Positions 7,544 through 16,881 of a stretch of DNA of 64,000 bases are shown piece by piece. Made by a program: the position numbers and the translations under genes. The DNA comes from Albidovulum litorale (lineage in GTDB: Bacteria; Pseudomonadota; Alphaproteobacteria; Rhodobacterales; Rhodobacteraceae). The stretch is from positions 124,001 through 188,000 of the forward strand of contig NZ_JAOWKZ010000001.1 of the NCBI RefSeq assembly GCF_025751495.1, read 5' to 3'. Below the pieces are notes generated by a model that searched no databases, was not told the DNA's origin, and saw nothing but the letters and a program-made list of their open reading frames with translations. Position 1 is the stretch's first letter; each line of letters begins with the position of its first letter.

Positions 7544-10009
7544 ATGCTTACCGCGTTTCGTTGGCTCTTGCGGATATTCACGGGACTCTTGCTCCTGTCC
7601 GTGGGTGTGGTCACGCTCGCCTATTATTTCGCGGCAAGGTCGTTGCCCGACTATGACGAGGATTTCCGTCTCGACGATATCTCTGACAGGATCGAAATCG
7701 TGCGCGACACTGCCGATGTGCCGCATATTTTCGGCACGACCGACGGGGACGTGTATTTCGCGCTGGGCTTTGCCCATGCACAGGATCGGCTCTGGCAGAT
7801 GATCGTGCAGCGTCGGACAGCGCAGGGGCGGTTGTCGGAGGTGTTCGGCACCCGCACCGCGAAGACCGATGAATTGATGCGCCGCTTTGATCTCAACGGT
7901 CTGGCGAGCCATTCGCTTGCCGCGCAAGACGACGAGACGCTGGCGGCGCTCGAGGCCTATTCGCGCGGCGTCAATGCCTGGATCAGCATCGTGAACGAGG
8001 AGGCCAAGGGGCGCGGCGCCCCGGAACTTTTCCTCTTCTCGAACGAAATCGCCTATTGGCAACCTGCCGATTCCATCGCGATCCTGAAACTCATGGCGTT
8101 CAGGGCCACAGCGCAGGCCCGAGCCGAGATATTGCGCGCAAGGCTATCGCTCTTGTCCAGCGACTGGGCGCAGGACCTGCTGCCAGACGTACCGGGTGAC
8201 GGCGTAGCTGCGCTGCCGCCCTATGCCAGCCTCGTGCCAGGTGTAAAGCGGTCCTACGCGGCGATCAGCCCGATGACCGACCCCCTCTCTCCCCTGAAGG
8301 AACCGGTGTTTTCCGGTGCTTCAAATGCCTGGGCCGCGGCACCTGACCGGTCGGCGGCGGGAGGGTCGCTTCTGGCCAATGACCCGCATTTCGACTTTTC
8401 CGCTCCCTCTCTGTGGTATCTGGCCCGGCTGGACCTGGAATCGGGCGGGGTGATCGGCGCGACCATCCCCGGCATTCCCGCAATCCTGACCGGCCGGAAT
8501 GCAAACCTTGGCTGGGGGATCAGCGCGGCATGGATGGATGATCAGGACATCCATCTGGAAGAGCTAAACCCTGCCGACACCGAGCGCTACCGCACGCCTG
8601 AAGGGTGGAAGACCTTCGAGAACCGGAAAACGATCATCGAGATCAAGGATGCCGCGCCGATCACCGTCACATTGCGCTGGAGCGATAACGGCCCGATCCT
8701 GCCCGGCAGCCACATGGACCTCGATACGATCACACCGCGCAACCACGTCGCAGCGCTGAGCTGGACGGCGCTTGACCCCGCCGATACGACGATGAGCGCC
8801 GCGATCCGGCTGATGCAGGCCCGCTCGGTGGCCGAAGGCATCGCCATCGGTAAGGACTATGTCGCCCCGGCGATGAACGTGACCATGGCCGACCAGGACG
8901 GCGTCGCAATGGTGATGTTCGGCAAGATGCCGGCGCGCAACGAGGGCATGAACGGACAGGGTCGTTTGCCGTCGCTCGGCTGGATGGTGCAGAACCGGTG
9001 GCAGGGCTATCTGCCCTATGCTTCAAATCCCCGCTTTGTTAACCCGTCGGGCGGTATTGTCGGCAATACCAACAACAAAACCGTTGACCGCCCCTTCCCC
9101 CGCCATGTGAGTTTCAACTGGGGCGACACCCAGCGGGTGCAGCGCTGGACCCGGCTGATGCAGGAACGCGAAGTCCATAGCCGCGAAAGCTTTATCGCCG
9201 CTCAGCTCGACACAGTCTCACCCGCCGCGCGTACAATCCTACCGCTGATTGCCGCCGATCTTTGGTTTACAGGCGAGGCGGCGCCGGCTGGCACGCCCGA
9301 GCGGCTACGCCAGCGTGCATTGGAAATACTGGCCGAATGGGACGGCGACATGAACGAGCATCTGCCCGAACCGCTGATCTATGCGGCTTGGGTACGGGCG
9401 TTGCAGAACCGTTTGATCCAGGACGAGCTTGGCCCTCTGGCCGACGCCTTCACCCATGTCGAACCGCTGTTCATCGAACGGGTCTTCCGCGATATCGACG
9501 GCGCAGCGCGCTGGTGCGACGTGATGCAGTCGGCGTCCACGGAAAGCTGCACGGACATCGCGCGAATGTCGCTTGATGACGCCCTTCTGGAATTGTCTGA
9601 GCGCTACGGGCCGAATGTGGAAAGCTGGCGCTGGGGCGACGCCCATCAGGCAACGCATGATCATCCTGTGCTCGGACGAACGCCGGTGCTGAACTGGTTC
9701 GTCAATATCCGGCAATCAACCAGCGGCGGCGACCATACGCTCGACCGTGGCCTAACGGCCGGCACCGGACCGGACCCCTTTCAGAACGTCAACGGCGCAG
9801 GCTATCGCGGGGTCTATGATTTCGCCGATCCCGACAGCTCGGTATTCATCATATCGACGGGCCAGTCGGGCCATCCGCTCTCGCGTCATTATGACGACCT
9901 GAGCGTGCTGTGGCGGCGTGGGGAATATGTGCCGATGTCCCTTGACCCTGAACTGGCCCGGGCCGCTGCTACAGGGATCACGGTACTGGAACCCGTCGCC
10001 GCGCAGTGA
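7544..10009 (+). CDS. Penicillin acylase family (Ntn-type, peptidase S45) amidase
   Basis: 821 residues from the chosen ATG at 7544, which has CGGAG about eight bases upstream; a frame opening 23 codons earlier lacks such a site. The N-terminus is a membrane-anchor or signal segment (residues 4-28), so the enzyme acts in the periplasm. The precursor cleavage site is GASNAWAAAP, with the expected catalytic serine at residue 260, followed by LLANDPHF. Downstream are GNTNN near residue 510 and the C-terminal GGDHTLDRG. Members cleave amides including beta-lactam side chains and N-acyl homoserine lactones; the substrate cannot be told from sequence alone. It converges on tsf with a shared terminator. 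Confidence 0.9.
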   Translation: MLTAFRWLLRIFTGLLLLSVGVVTLAYYFAARSLPDYDEDFRLDDISDRIEIVRDTADVPHIFGTTDGDVYFALGFAHAQDRLWQMIVQRRTAQGRLSEVFGTRTAKTDELMRRFDLNGLASHSLAAQDDETLAALEAYSRGVNAWISIVNEEAKGRGAPELFLFSNEIAYWQPADSIAILKLMAFRATAQARAEILRARLSLLSSDWAQDLLPDVPGDGVAALPPYASLVPGVKRSYAAISPMTDPLSPLKEPVFSGASNAWAAAPDRSAAGGSLLANDPHFDFSAPSLWYLARLDLESGGVIGATIPGIPAILTGRNANLGWGISAAWMDDQDIHLEELNPADTERYRTPEGWKTFENRKTIIEIKDAAPITVTLRWSDNGPILPGSHMDLDTITPRNHVAALSWTALDPADTTMSAAIRLMQARSVAEGIAIGKDYVAPAMNVTMADQDGVAMVMFGKMPARNEGMNGQGRLPSLGWMVQNRWQGYLPYASNPRFVNPSGGIVGNTNNKTVDRPFPRHVSFNWGDTQRVQRWTRLMQEREVHSRESFIAAQLDTVSPAARTILPLIAADLWFTGEAAPAGTPERLRQRALEILAEWDGDMNEHLPEPLIYAAWVRALQNRLIQDELGPLADAFTHVEPLFIERVFRDIDGAARWCDVMQSASTESCTDIARMSLDDALLELSERYGPNVESWRWGDAHQATHDHPVLGRTPVLNWFVNIRQSTSGGDHTLDRGLTAGTGPDPFQNVNGAGYRGVYDFADPDSSVFIISTGQSGHPLSRHYDDLSVLWRRGEYVPMSLDPELARAAATGITVLEPVAAQ

Positions 10010-10052
10010 GACGCATCGGGCTGATACGCGTACGCATTCCGTCTTGCAAAAG

Positions 10053-10080
10053 AAAAGGCCGGGGGTATCCCCGGCCTTTT
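10053..10080. terminator. Bidirectional intrinsic terminator between the acylase gene and tsf
   Basis: A 12-bp perfect stem AAAAGGCCGGGG / CCCCGGCCTTTT with a GTAT loop. It ends in T runs on both strands, as expected between convergent genes. Confidence 0.9.
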
Positions 10081-10099
10081 CCAATAATGCGATTTCGGC

Positions 10100-10975
10100 T
10101 CAGGCGCCGCGGGTCTTGGCGACTTCGGCTGCGAAGTCTTCCTTTTCCTTCTCGATCCCCTCACCCACAGCAACGCGGGCGAAACCAGTGATCTCGACGC
10201 CGGCATCTTTGGCAGCCTGAGCGACGGTCACATCCGGGTTGATCACGAATTTCTGGCCGAGAAGGGTGACCTCCTCGAAGAACTTCGCCATCCGGCCGAC
10301 GATCATCTTCTCGATGACCGCATCGGGCTTGCCCGACTCGCGCGCCTGCTCCGTCAGAACAGCCTTTTCGCGCTCGACCAGTGCCGGGTCGAGGTCGGCT
10401 TCAGACAAAGAGGCAGGCGAGGTCGCGGCGATGTGCATCGCAATCTGCTTGCCGATGCCCGAATCCGCGCCTTTCAGGCCGACCAGCACGCCGATCTTGC
10501 CCATGCCTTCGGCCGCCGCGTTGTGGACGTAGGACACGACCGAGTCGCCCGTGACCGAAACCATCCGGCGCAGCGTCATGTTCTCGCCGATCTTGGCGAT
10601 GGCGGCGGTCACCTTCTCGTCGACCGTTGCGCCATCAACTTCGGTCACCTTCAGCGCATCGAGGTCCGAGGCGCTGAGCGCCGCATTGGCGATCGACGAC
10701 ACCATCGACTGAAACTCTTCGTTCTTTGCAACGAAGTCGGTTTCCGAGTTCACTTCAACGGCAACACCCTTGCCGCCCGCGACGGCAACGCCGACGAGGC
10801 CTTCGGCAGCAACGCGGCCGGATTTCTTGGCGGCCTTGGCAAGACCCTTGGTGCGCAGCCAGTCAACGGCGGCGTCCATGTCGCCATTGACCTCGGTCAG
10901 CGCCTTCTTGGCGTCCATCATGCCCGCGCCGGTGGATTCGCGCAGTTCTTTCACCATTTGTGCGGTGATAGCCAT
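10100..10975 (-). CDS. tsf: Translation elongation factor Ts
   Basis: 291 residues from ATG at 10975, which has AAGGAG just upstream; an in-frame extension of nine codons has no such site and is not conserved. EF-Ts exchanges GDP for GTP on EF-Tu. The N-terminal UBA-like domain ([19 protein letters not shown]) and the core motif [13 protein letters not shown] around residue 80 are intact. It lies 98 bases after rpsB in the conserved rpsB-tsf operon. Two hairpins in the gap are listed separately. Confidence 0.98.
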   Translation of the reverse strand: MAITAQMVKELRESTGAGMMDAKKALTEVNGDMDAAVDWLRTKGLAKAAKKSGRVAAEGLVGVAVAGGKGVAVEVNSETDFVAKNEEFQSMVSSIANAALSASDLDALKVTEVDGATVDEKVTAAIAKIGENMTLRRMVSVTGDSVVSYVHNAAAEGMGKIGVLVGLKGADSGIGKQIAMHIAATSPASLSEADLDPALVEREKAVLTEQARESGKPDAVIEKMIVGRMAKFFEEVTLLGQKFVINPDVTVAQAAKDAGVEITGFARVAVGEGIEKEKEDFAAEVAKTRGA

Positions 10976-11009
10976 GTCGGCTCTCCTTCGAAGATTTATC
11001 AACGGATCA

Positions 11010-11065
11010 GGCGGGGCCTACCCCCGCCCGATGAAAGTCATGTGACAACAGGGGTGTAACCCCTG
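11010..11065 (-). promoter_or_regulatory. Two hairpins in the rpsB-tsf gap
   Basis: GGCGGGG/CCCCGCC (11010-11016 with 11022-11028) and CAGGGG/CCCCTG (11049-11054 with 11060-11065) are perfect stems in the intercistronic RNA. Neither is followed by a T run, so attenuation or RNA processing is more likely than full termination. Confidence 0.5.
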
Positions 11066-11073
11066 CTCTCGCC

Positions 11074-11844
11074 TCAGGCTTCGGCGGCTTCTTCAGCCAC
11101 AGCTTCCTCGGCCGGCGCTTCGTCGAGCGCGCCAAGGTCGATACCGGCAGCGCCCATCTGGGCCGTCATGCCGTCGAGCGCGGCGCGGCTGACGAGGTCG
11201 CAGTAAAGCGCGATGGCGCGGGCGGCGTCGTCGTTGCCCGGGATGATGTAGTCCACACCTTCCGGCGAGCAGTTGGTGTCGACGACGGCCACGACCGGGA
11301 TACCCAATTTCTTGGCTTCAAGAATGGCGAGGTCTTCCTTGTTCACGTCGAGAACGAAGAGAAGATCGGGCACGCCACCCATCTCGCGGATACCGCCGAG
11401 CGAGGCCTGAAGTTTTGCCTGCTCGCGTTCCATGCCAAGGCGTTCTTTCTTGGTCAGGCCTTCGGCACCCGAACCCAGAACCTCGTCGATGTTCTTCAGA
11501 CGGCTGATCGACTGGGAAACGGTTTTCCAGTTGGTCAGCGTACCGCCAAGCCAGCGGTGGTTCATGTAATACTGTGCGCATTTCTCGGCGGCTTCGGCGA
11601 TCGGCTTCTGGGCCTGACGCTTGGTTCCGACGAAGAGGATTCGGCCGTTCTTGGCGACGGTTTCACGGATCACGTTCAGTGCCGCGTCCAGCATCGGGAC
11701 GGTCTGCGTCAGATCGATGATGTGAATGCCGTTGCGGTCGCCGTAGATGTATTCGCCCATCCGCGGGTTCCAGCGCTGGGTCTGGTGGCCGTAGTGAACG
11801 CCAGCTTCCAGAAGCTGACGCATAGAAAATTCAGGGAGCGCCAT
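11074..11844 (-). CDS. rpsB: 30S ribosomal protein S2
   Basis: 256 residues beginning [15 protein letters not shown], the conserved S2 N-terminus. I chose the ATG at 11844: AAGGA lies about eight bases before it, while a second in-frame ATG two codons upstream is too close to that site. S2 helps assemble S1 on the small subunit. Conserved blocks [22 protein letters not shown] and [13 protein letters not shown] are present. The C-terminal tail is alanine/glutamate-rich. It leads the rpsB-tsf operon and has a structured leader. Confidence 0.98.
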   Translation of the reverse strand: MALPEFSMRQLLEAGVHYGHQTQRWNPRMGEYIYGDRNGIHIIDLTQTVPMLDAALNVIRETVAKNGRILFVGTKRQAQKPIAEAAEKCAQYYMNHRWLGGTLTNWKTVSQSISRLKNIDEVLGSGAEGLTKKERLGMEREQAKLQASLGGIREMGGVPDLLFVLDVNKEDLAILEAKKLGIPVVAVVDTNCSPEGVDYIIPGNDDAARAIALYCDLVSRAALDGMTAQMGAAGIDLGALDEAPAEEAVAEEAAEA

Positions 11845-11955
11845 GTCCATGTTCCTTTCCGGTTTGCGCCTCGGCGAAGCCAATCAGGGATCTCTCCCAA
11901 CCGGCGGACCATTCGGGGATGTCTCCCCCGAGGGCCCAAGCCTCGCCTGTGAAGT
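11845..11955 (-). promoter_or_regulatory. Structured 5' leader of rpsB
   Basis: From the predicted start point to the ATG are about 110 bases that can form several short stems, including GGGG/CCCC around GAGACAT near 11907-11921 and a GGG/CCC pair near 11886-11897. S2 represses its own operon through the rpsB leader in other bacteria; a similar control here is inference. Confidence 0.35.
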
Positions 11956-11961
11956 GGCGCG

Positions 11962-11990
11962 CGTATAGTTCGGAAATCGCCCGGGCGCAA
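11962..11990 (-). promoter_or_regulatory. Predicted rpsB promoter
   Basis: On the minus strand TTGCGC (11985-11990), a 17-base spacer and TATACG (11962-11967) resemble a housekeeping promoter. Transcription would begin near 11955. Confidence 0.45.
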
Positions 11991-12045
11991 GCCCCTGCGG
12001 AACCGTCCGCATTCCGCGATCGCGCTGGCAGTAACGCCTGGCACA

Positions 12046-12726
12046 CTAAAGCGCGTGGAGCCAGCCGATCAGCGGCATCAGTGCGCGGGTGCGGTCCAGA
12101 ACCTCGTCAATGGCCTTCTCCGTGCCGATCCAGTCCGGCATGAGCCGCCCCTCCATCGTTCGGGCGACTATACCCTTGTAGCGCAGGAGGTAATCCCATT
12201 CGGGCGCGGGTTCAAAACCCTTCGGCAGCTTCTTCAGATGCGGCTCGTCCAGATGGCATCCGACCGAGGCCGCCTGCCCCAGCGCCGCCAGAAGCGCCTC
12301 ACGGTCAGCCGGGTTCGTGAGCCGCTCGCGATAGCGCCCAAGCACCGGTCTGTCGAAGCTCCAGCGTCCTGCACCATAGCCAACACCATCGGCATTCAGC
12401 ACGAAGTGGAATCCAGCGCCCCGATTGGGATGCTCCCCGGGCCAGAAGATCAGGTGCACCATCGGTTCATACGGTGACTTGTCAGCCGAAAACCGAACAT
12501 CACGGTTGATCCGGCGCAGTGACCCGTTGAGCTTCGCCTCGGCCTTCATGCCCGGCTCCATCGCCGCCATGCCGGGCCCGAGTGCCTCGATGAATGCCAG
12601 CGCGGGCGCTTTCCAATGTGCCTCATAGCGATCGCGATTGGCTTCGAACCAGCTGCGTCTGTTATTCTCCTTCAGGTCGGAGAGAAATGAAAAGGTCTCC
12701 GGGGAAAACCCATTGAAGCGCGGCAC
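12046..12726 (-). CDS. DUF2461 (TIGR02453) family protein
   Basis: 226 residues from a GTG at 12726, chosen because GAGGAG lies six bases upstream and the product then begins MPRFNGFSPETFSFL, close to the family's usual N-terminus. Upstream ATGs at 12747 and 12774 have no such site. Family features visible are LKENNRRSWFEANR, RINRDVRFSADKSPY, and a central HFVLNADGVGYGAG. The function of this widespread family is not known. The gene is divergent from the cupin at 12807. Confidence 0.85.
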   Translation of the reverse strand: MPRFNGFSPETFSFLSDLKENNRRSWFEANRDRYEAHWKAPALAFIEALGPGMAAMEPGMKAEAKLNGSLRRINRDVRFSADKSPYEPMVHLIFWPGEHPNRGAGFHFVLNADGVGYGAGRWSFDRPVLGRYRERLTNPADREALLAALGQAASVGCHLDEPHLKKLPKGFEPAPEWDYLLRYKGIVARTMEGRLMPDWIGTEKAIDEVLDRTRALMPLIGWLHAL

Positions 12727-12806
12727 GGCTGCCTCCTCGAGTTGCATTGCGACTATGCCATCGACACTATGCATATCATCTTTTTCGCCCCAGAGAGGAG
12801 CCCGCG

Positions 12807-13142
12807 ATGCCAATCGCCGAATTCATGCGCAACCTTCCGGCTATCGATATCCCCTTTCCGGACGACGTGGTTTCCACCAACGTGATCCGCTCTGACGACG
12901 GGCTGGCCGTGTTCTTCACGTTTCACAAGACGGTCGATCTGCCCGCCCATTTCCACAAGGCCCAATGGGGCACGGTGCTTCAGGGCAAGATTGAATTGAC
13001 CATCGAAGGCCACACCCGCTCGTACCGCCCTGGAGAGACCTATTCGATCCCCTCGGGCGCCACTCACTCCGCGCGGATCGTGGCAGGTACGGTTGTTCTT
13101 GACGTCTTTGAAGAGCCTGACCGCTACTCGCTGCGCGCCTGA
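12807..13142 (+). CDS. Small cupin-domain protein
   Basis: 111 residues from ATG at 12807, with GAGAGGAG about seven bases upstream; longer frames lack this site. One conserved beta-barrel is visible: motif 1 PAHFHKAQWGTVLQGKIELTI and motif 2 with YSIPSGATHSARI. The two histidines in PAHFH and the one in ATHSA are likely metal ligands. Cupins range from isomerases to sugar-binding regulators, so the specific role is unknown. It is 48 bases before the kinase gene and might share its transcript. Confidence 0.8.
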   Translation: MPIAEFMRNLPAIDIPFPDDVVSTNVIRSDDGLAVFFTFHKTVDLPAHFHKAQWGTVLQGKIELTIEGHTRSYRPGETYSIPSGATHSARIVAGTVVLDVFEEPDRYSLRA

Positions 13143-13190
13143 CGTCACGCCCGGCTTGCAGTGTCCGGGCTTTCGCGGCAAAGGACGGGA

Positions 13191-14084
13191 ATGACAAACC
13201 GCCCCGACATCCTTTGCATCGGCTCGGTCCTGTGGGACATCATCGGCCGCACGCCTGCCCATATGGGCGCGGGCGCCGATGTGCCGGGCCGGATCACCCG
13301 CCTGCCCGGCGGTGTGGCGATGAACATCGCGATGACGCTCGGCCGCTTCGGGCTGCGTCCCGCGCTCCTGACGGCCATCGGCCGCGATCCCGAGGGCGAC
13401 GAACTGGTCGCCGCCTGCGCCCGGATGGGGCTGGTGATCGATCACATCTACCGCTCCGACGATCTGCCGACCGACCGCTATATGGCGGTCGAGGGCGGTA
13501 ACGGGCTGATCGCGGCGATTGCCGACGCCCATTCGCTGGAAGCGGCGGGAGACAAGATCCTACGCCCTCTTATGAACGGCACGCTTGGCGGCAAAACCGC
13601 GCCCTGGTCCGGGCCCATCGCGCTTGACGGCAACCTCACCACCGGGCTTTTGGCCGACATCGCCCGGTCGGAAGCCTTTGCCGCTGCCGATCTGCGCATC
13701 GCCCCCGCCTCTCCCGGCAAGGCCGAACGGCTCTTGCCGCTCCTGCCGGTCCGGAACGCGACGCTCTATGTCAATCTCGAAGAAGCCGGTTTGCTTTGTC
13801 ACCGACGCTTTGACACCGCGCCCGAGGCGGCCGAAGCGCTGATCGACCGGGGCGCAGCGCGGGTTTTGGTCACGAATGGCGGCCGGACCACAGCCGACGG
13901 CACTGCGGACGGCATCGTCACCGCCGATCCGCGCCCTGTACTCGTCACTCGCGTCACCGGCGCGGGCGACACCTTCATGGCGGCCCATATCGTCGCCGAA
14001 ACCCAGGGCCATAGCCGCGAGGACGCGCTGCGCGCCGCGTTGGATGCGGCCGCCCATTATGTGTCCGGAGACATCGGATCGTGA
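13191..14084 (+). CDS. psuK: PfkB-family kinase, probable pseudouridine kinase
   Basis: 297 residues from ATG at 13191 (AAAGGACGGGA directly upstream; a frame ten codons longer has none). PfkB signatures are visible: an N-terminal glycine-rich PGGVAMNIAMTLGRFG, and the anion-hole/catalytic GAGDTFMAAH near residue 257. The family phosphorylates sugars and nucleosides. Pseudouridine kinase is inferred because the next gene, overlapping by four bases, is pseudouridine-5'-phosphate glycosidase; the pair splits pseudouridine to uracil and ribose 5-phosphate. Confidence 0.82.
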   Translation: MTNRPDILCIGSVLWDIIGRTPAHMGAGADVPGRITRLPGGVAMNIAMTLGRFGLRPALLTAIGRDPEGDELVAACARMGLVIDHIYRSDDLPTDRYMAVEGGNGLIAAIADAHSLEAAGDKILRPLMNGTLGGKTAPWSGPIALDGNLTTGLLADIARSEAFAAADLRIAPASPGKAERLLPLLPVRNATLYVNLEEAGLLCHRRFDTAPEAAEALIDRGAARVLVTNGGRTTADGTADGIVTADPRPVLVTRVTGAGDTFMAAHIVAETQGHSREDALRAALDAAAHYVSGDIGS

Positions 14085-14998
14085 CCGACCTGCCCCTCGC
14101 CTTCTCACCCGAAGTGACCGAAGTCCGCGCGGATGGCGCCCCCATTGTCGCGCTCGAATCGACAATCATTACCCACGGCATGCCATACCCGCAGAATTTG
14201 GAAACGGCGCAACGGGTAGAGGCCGAAATCCGCGCCCATGGTGCTGTGCCCGCGACCATCGCGGTGATGGCGGGCAAGCTGCATATCGGCCTGACCCCGG
14301 ATGAACTCAATCGACTGGCGCAGGCCAGCGACGTGATGAAACTCTCCCGTGCCGACATCGCCGCCTGCCTCGCGCAGGGCCGGACGGGGGCCACAACCGT
14401 CGCCGCGACGATGATCGCGGCACATCTGGCAGGCATCCACGTCTTCGCCACGGGCGGCATCGGCGGGGTGCATCGCGGGGCCGAAACCAGCTTCGACATT
14501 TCAGCCGATCTTCACGAACTGGCCCGCACCCCGGTCAGCGTTGTCGCTGCTGGCGCCAAGGCGATCCTCGACCTGCCTAACACGCTGGAAGTGCTGGAAA
14601 CCCTCGGCGTGCCGGTCATCGCCTACGGGCAGGATGATTTCCCGGCCTTCTGGTCGCGATTCTCCGGGCTTGCCGCTCCCTTACGTATGAACAGCGCCGC
14701 AGAGATCGCCAGCGCCCACCTGATGCGCGCAAGGCTCGGACTCAACGGTGGGCAACTGATCGCCAACCCGATCCCTGAGCCGGATGAAATCGATCGAGAT
14801 CAGATAACACCGGTCATCGAGACCGCGCTCAGGGAAGCCGAAGCGCAGGGCATTGCCGCCAAGGCGGTGACACCGTTCCTTCTGGCGCGCATCTTTGAAC
14901 TGACCGAAGGCCGCTCGCTCAAGGCCAACATCGCCCTTGTTTTAAACAATGCCCGCCTCGGCGCGGCCATCGCAGCCGAAATCGCCCGCGCCACCTGA
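14081..14998 (+). CDS. psuG: Pseudouridine-5'-phosphate glycosidase
   Basis: 305 residues, the family length. PsuG cleaves the C-C glycosidic bond of pseudouridine 5'-phosphate. The N-terminal block ALESTIITHGMPYPQN contains the glutamate (Glu26) that corresponds to the catalytic acid, and AAGAKAILDLPNTLE holds the Schiff-base lysine near residue 159. FATGGIGGVHRGA is also intact. The start is GTG at 14081 overlapping the kinase stop (GTGA), so the two are translationally coupled. Confidence 0.93.
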   Translation: MTDLPLAFSPEVTEVRADGAPIVALESTIITHGMPYPQNLETAQRVEAEIRAHGAVPATIAVMAGKLHIGLTPDELNRLAQASDVMKLSRADIAACLAQGRTGATTVAATMIAAHLAGIHVFATGGIGGVHRGAETSFDISADLHELARTPVSVVAAGAKAILDLPNTLEVLETLGVPVIAYGQDDFPAFWSRFSGLAAPLRMNSAAEIASAHLMRARLGLNGGQLIANPIPEPDEIDRDQITPVIETALREAEAQGIAAKAVTPFLLARIFELTEGRSLKANIALVLNNARLGAAIAAEIARAT

Positions 14999-15057
14999 CC
15001 CCCATTGTCGGCAGGGTGCGAAGCCCCTACATTCGCGTGGGCACGGGGACAGGAACC

Positions 15058-15780
15058 ATGAGCGCGGACAAAGACGGACACGAACACGGCATGATCCAGC
15101 CGCCGCGCAGGCGTGGCCTGCTCGCGCGGTTCCGCGCGAATTTCCTGACCGGCCTCGTCGTGATCGCACCCATCGGGTTCACGCTCTGGCTGATCTGGTC
15201 CGTAACCGGTTGGATCGACGGCTGGGTTCTGCCCTTCGTTCCGGACAAGTATCAACCGGACCGTATCCTTTATACGTTTTTCGGTATCGACTACGAGATC
15301 AACCTGCGTGGCATCGGCGTCATCCTCGCGCTCATCTTCACCGTCTTTGTCGGCTGGGTCGCCAAGGGCCTGATGGGCCGTTCGCTGATCGGCTGGGCGG
15401 AAAGCCTTGTCGACCGTATGCCGGTTGTCCGCTCCATCTATTCCGGTGTGAAGCAGGTCGCCGAAACGGTGCTTAGCCAGACGGAGTCCAAGTTCGACAA
15501 GGCCTGTCTTATAGAATATCCGAGGCCGGGTATCTGGGCCATCGGCTTCGTCTCCACCGCCGCCAAGGGCGAAGTGCTGGCGAAGCTGCCCGATGACGAG
15601 GTGATGACCGTCTTCCTGCCGACGACGCCGAACCCGACCTCGGGCTTCCTGCTCTACCTGCCCAAGCGCGACGTGAAATTCCTTGACATGACGGTCGAGG
15701 ACGCCGCGAAACTCGTCATCTCGGCGGGGCTGGTCTATCCCAACGGCAAGGACAAGGCGCCGCCGCCCCAAGGACAGTAA
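15058..15780 (+). CDS. DUF502 inner-membrane protein
   Basis: 240 residues from ATG at 15058; a longer frame from 15016 has a poorer context. Two membrane segments lie near residues 30-50 and 80-105 (VILALIFTVFVGWVAKGL), followed by the conserved PVVRSIYSGVKQVAETV and FLPTTPNPTSGFLLYLP. DUF502 proteins are widespread, small and uncharacterised. It follows psuG by 59 bases and may be read from the same transcript. It converges on the patatin gene with only five bases between stop codons. Confidence 0.85.
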   Translation: MSADKDGHEHGMIQPPRRRGLLARFRANFLTGLVVIAPIGFTLWLIWSVTGWIDGWVLPFVPDKYQPDRILYTFFGIDYEINLRGIGVILALIFTVFVGWVAKGLMGRSLIGWAESLVDRMPVVRSIYSGVKQVAETVLSQTESKFDKACLIEYPRPGIWAIGFVSTAAKGEVLAKLPDDEVMTVFLPTTPNPTSGFLLYLPKRDVKFLDMTVEDAAKLVISAGLVYPNGKDKAPPPQGQ

Positions 15781-15785
15781 CCGTC

Positions 15786-16823
15786 TCAGGCGATGAGGAT
15801 CCCGGGATCGGCACTGGACTCGCGGTTCAACTTGTCACCATGGCACTCGAGGAAATACTCAGCCGCTGCCCGACCCGCTGCCTTGAGTTCCCACAGGAGA
15901 CCCGGATGGGGCGCAAGCTTGCTGCGCGCATTCAGCCGGTTCATCAAACCGTCGTCTGCGATGATATGCAGCAGCACGTCCTTCATCGCGCCTTTCTTCA
16001 CTCGCCCCTCTGCGATAAGCCGCTTGGCAAAGCGGATTGCACGCAACTCGCTAAGAAGCGATGAGTTAAAGCTGATCTCGTTGATCCGGTCGAGGATATC
16101 CTGCGCTGACCTCGGCAGATCCTCGCGCTGCCGGGGATTGATGCTGACCACCACGGTGTCGTCCGGCAGATCCGACGCGTAGAGCGGGAAGATCGCGGGA
16201 TTACCAGTATAGCCGCCGTCCCAATAAGCCTCCACCCGCCCCGTCTCCGGGTCCGGCAAGTCCACCGCCTGAAAAATAGTCGGCAGGCAGACCGAGGCGA
16301 GGATCGACGCGGTGGAAATCTCTGCGCCAGAAAACACCCGAATCTTGCCAGTCCTCACATTCGTCGCGGCGACGAAAAGCGCCGGGCCGAACGCACCGCA
16401 GACGAGGTCGAAGCGAAACTGTTCAACGACCCGTTCCAGCGGATTGCTGTAGAAGGGACCGTAATCATAGGGGCTGAACAGCCGCGTGAAGGTCTCGGCG
16501 GGAGAAAACGGAACGAACCGATCAGTCACCTGTTCCCAGACGTTGGCCGCAGGCAGAAACGCCCGGAACCAGCCCGCCAGCCGCATATCGCCGACCGCGC
16601 CCACCTGCGCCCAGAGCCAGTCGAGGTTCTCCCGCGCGGCCTGCCGCCCGCCCATGGCCAGCCCTGCCTTCAACGCGGCTCCGTTCAGCGCCCCGGCCGA
16701 GGTTCCCGATATCCCGGCAATCTCGATCGTTTCGTCCTCCAACAGCCGATCGAGCACGCCCCAGGTAAACGCCCCGTGCGCCCCGCCACCCTGCAAAGCA
16801 AGATTGATCCGTCTGACAGACAT
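15786..16823 (-). CDS. Patatin-like phospholipase / acyl hydrolase
   Basis: 345 residues. The patatin dyad is complete: the oxyanion-hole GGGAHGAF at residues 12-19, the nucleophile serine in GTSAG near residue 42, and the aspartate in WDGGYTGNP near residue 207. Patatins hydrolyse ester bonds of phospholipids and other lipids. No signal peptide is visible, so it is probably cytoplasmic. It lies 135 bases downstream of bdhA on the same strand; this neighbourhood suggests a part in polyhydroxybutyrate or lipid turnover, which is inference. Confidence 0.88.
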   Translation of the reverse strand: MSVRRINLALQGGGAHGAFTWGVLDRLLEDETIEIAGISGTSAGALNGAALKAGLAMGGRQAARENLDWLWAQVGAVGDMRLAGWFRAFLPAANVWEQVTDRFVPFSPAETFTRLFSPYDYGPFYSNPLERVVEQFRFDLVCGAFGPALFVAATNVRTGKIRVFSGAEISTASILASVCLPTIFQAVDLPDPETGRVEAYWDGGYTGNPAIFPLYASDLPDDTVVVSINPRQREDLPRSAQDILDRINEISFNSSLLSELRAIRFAKRLIAEGRVKKGAMKDVLLHIIADDGLMNRLNARSKLAPHPGLLWELKAAGRAAAEYFLECHGDKLNRESSADPGILIA

Positions 16824-16852
16824 CGCGACGCCATTTCCCTTCTTCTTGGCCG

Positions 16853-16868
16853 AAATACTCCGGGGGTC
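16853..16868. repeat. Short GC-rich dispersed repeat, copy A
   Basis: AAATACTCCGGGGGTC here matches, in reverse orientation and with one base fewer, GACCCCCGGGAGTATTT at 58496-58512. Both copies sit in gaps between same-strand genes. I recall similar short elements in other Rhodobacteraceae genomes but cannot verify it here. Confidence 0.5.
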
Positions 16869-16881
16869 GTCAATTGGTGCG

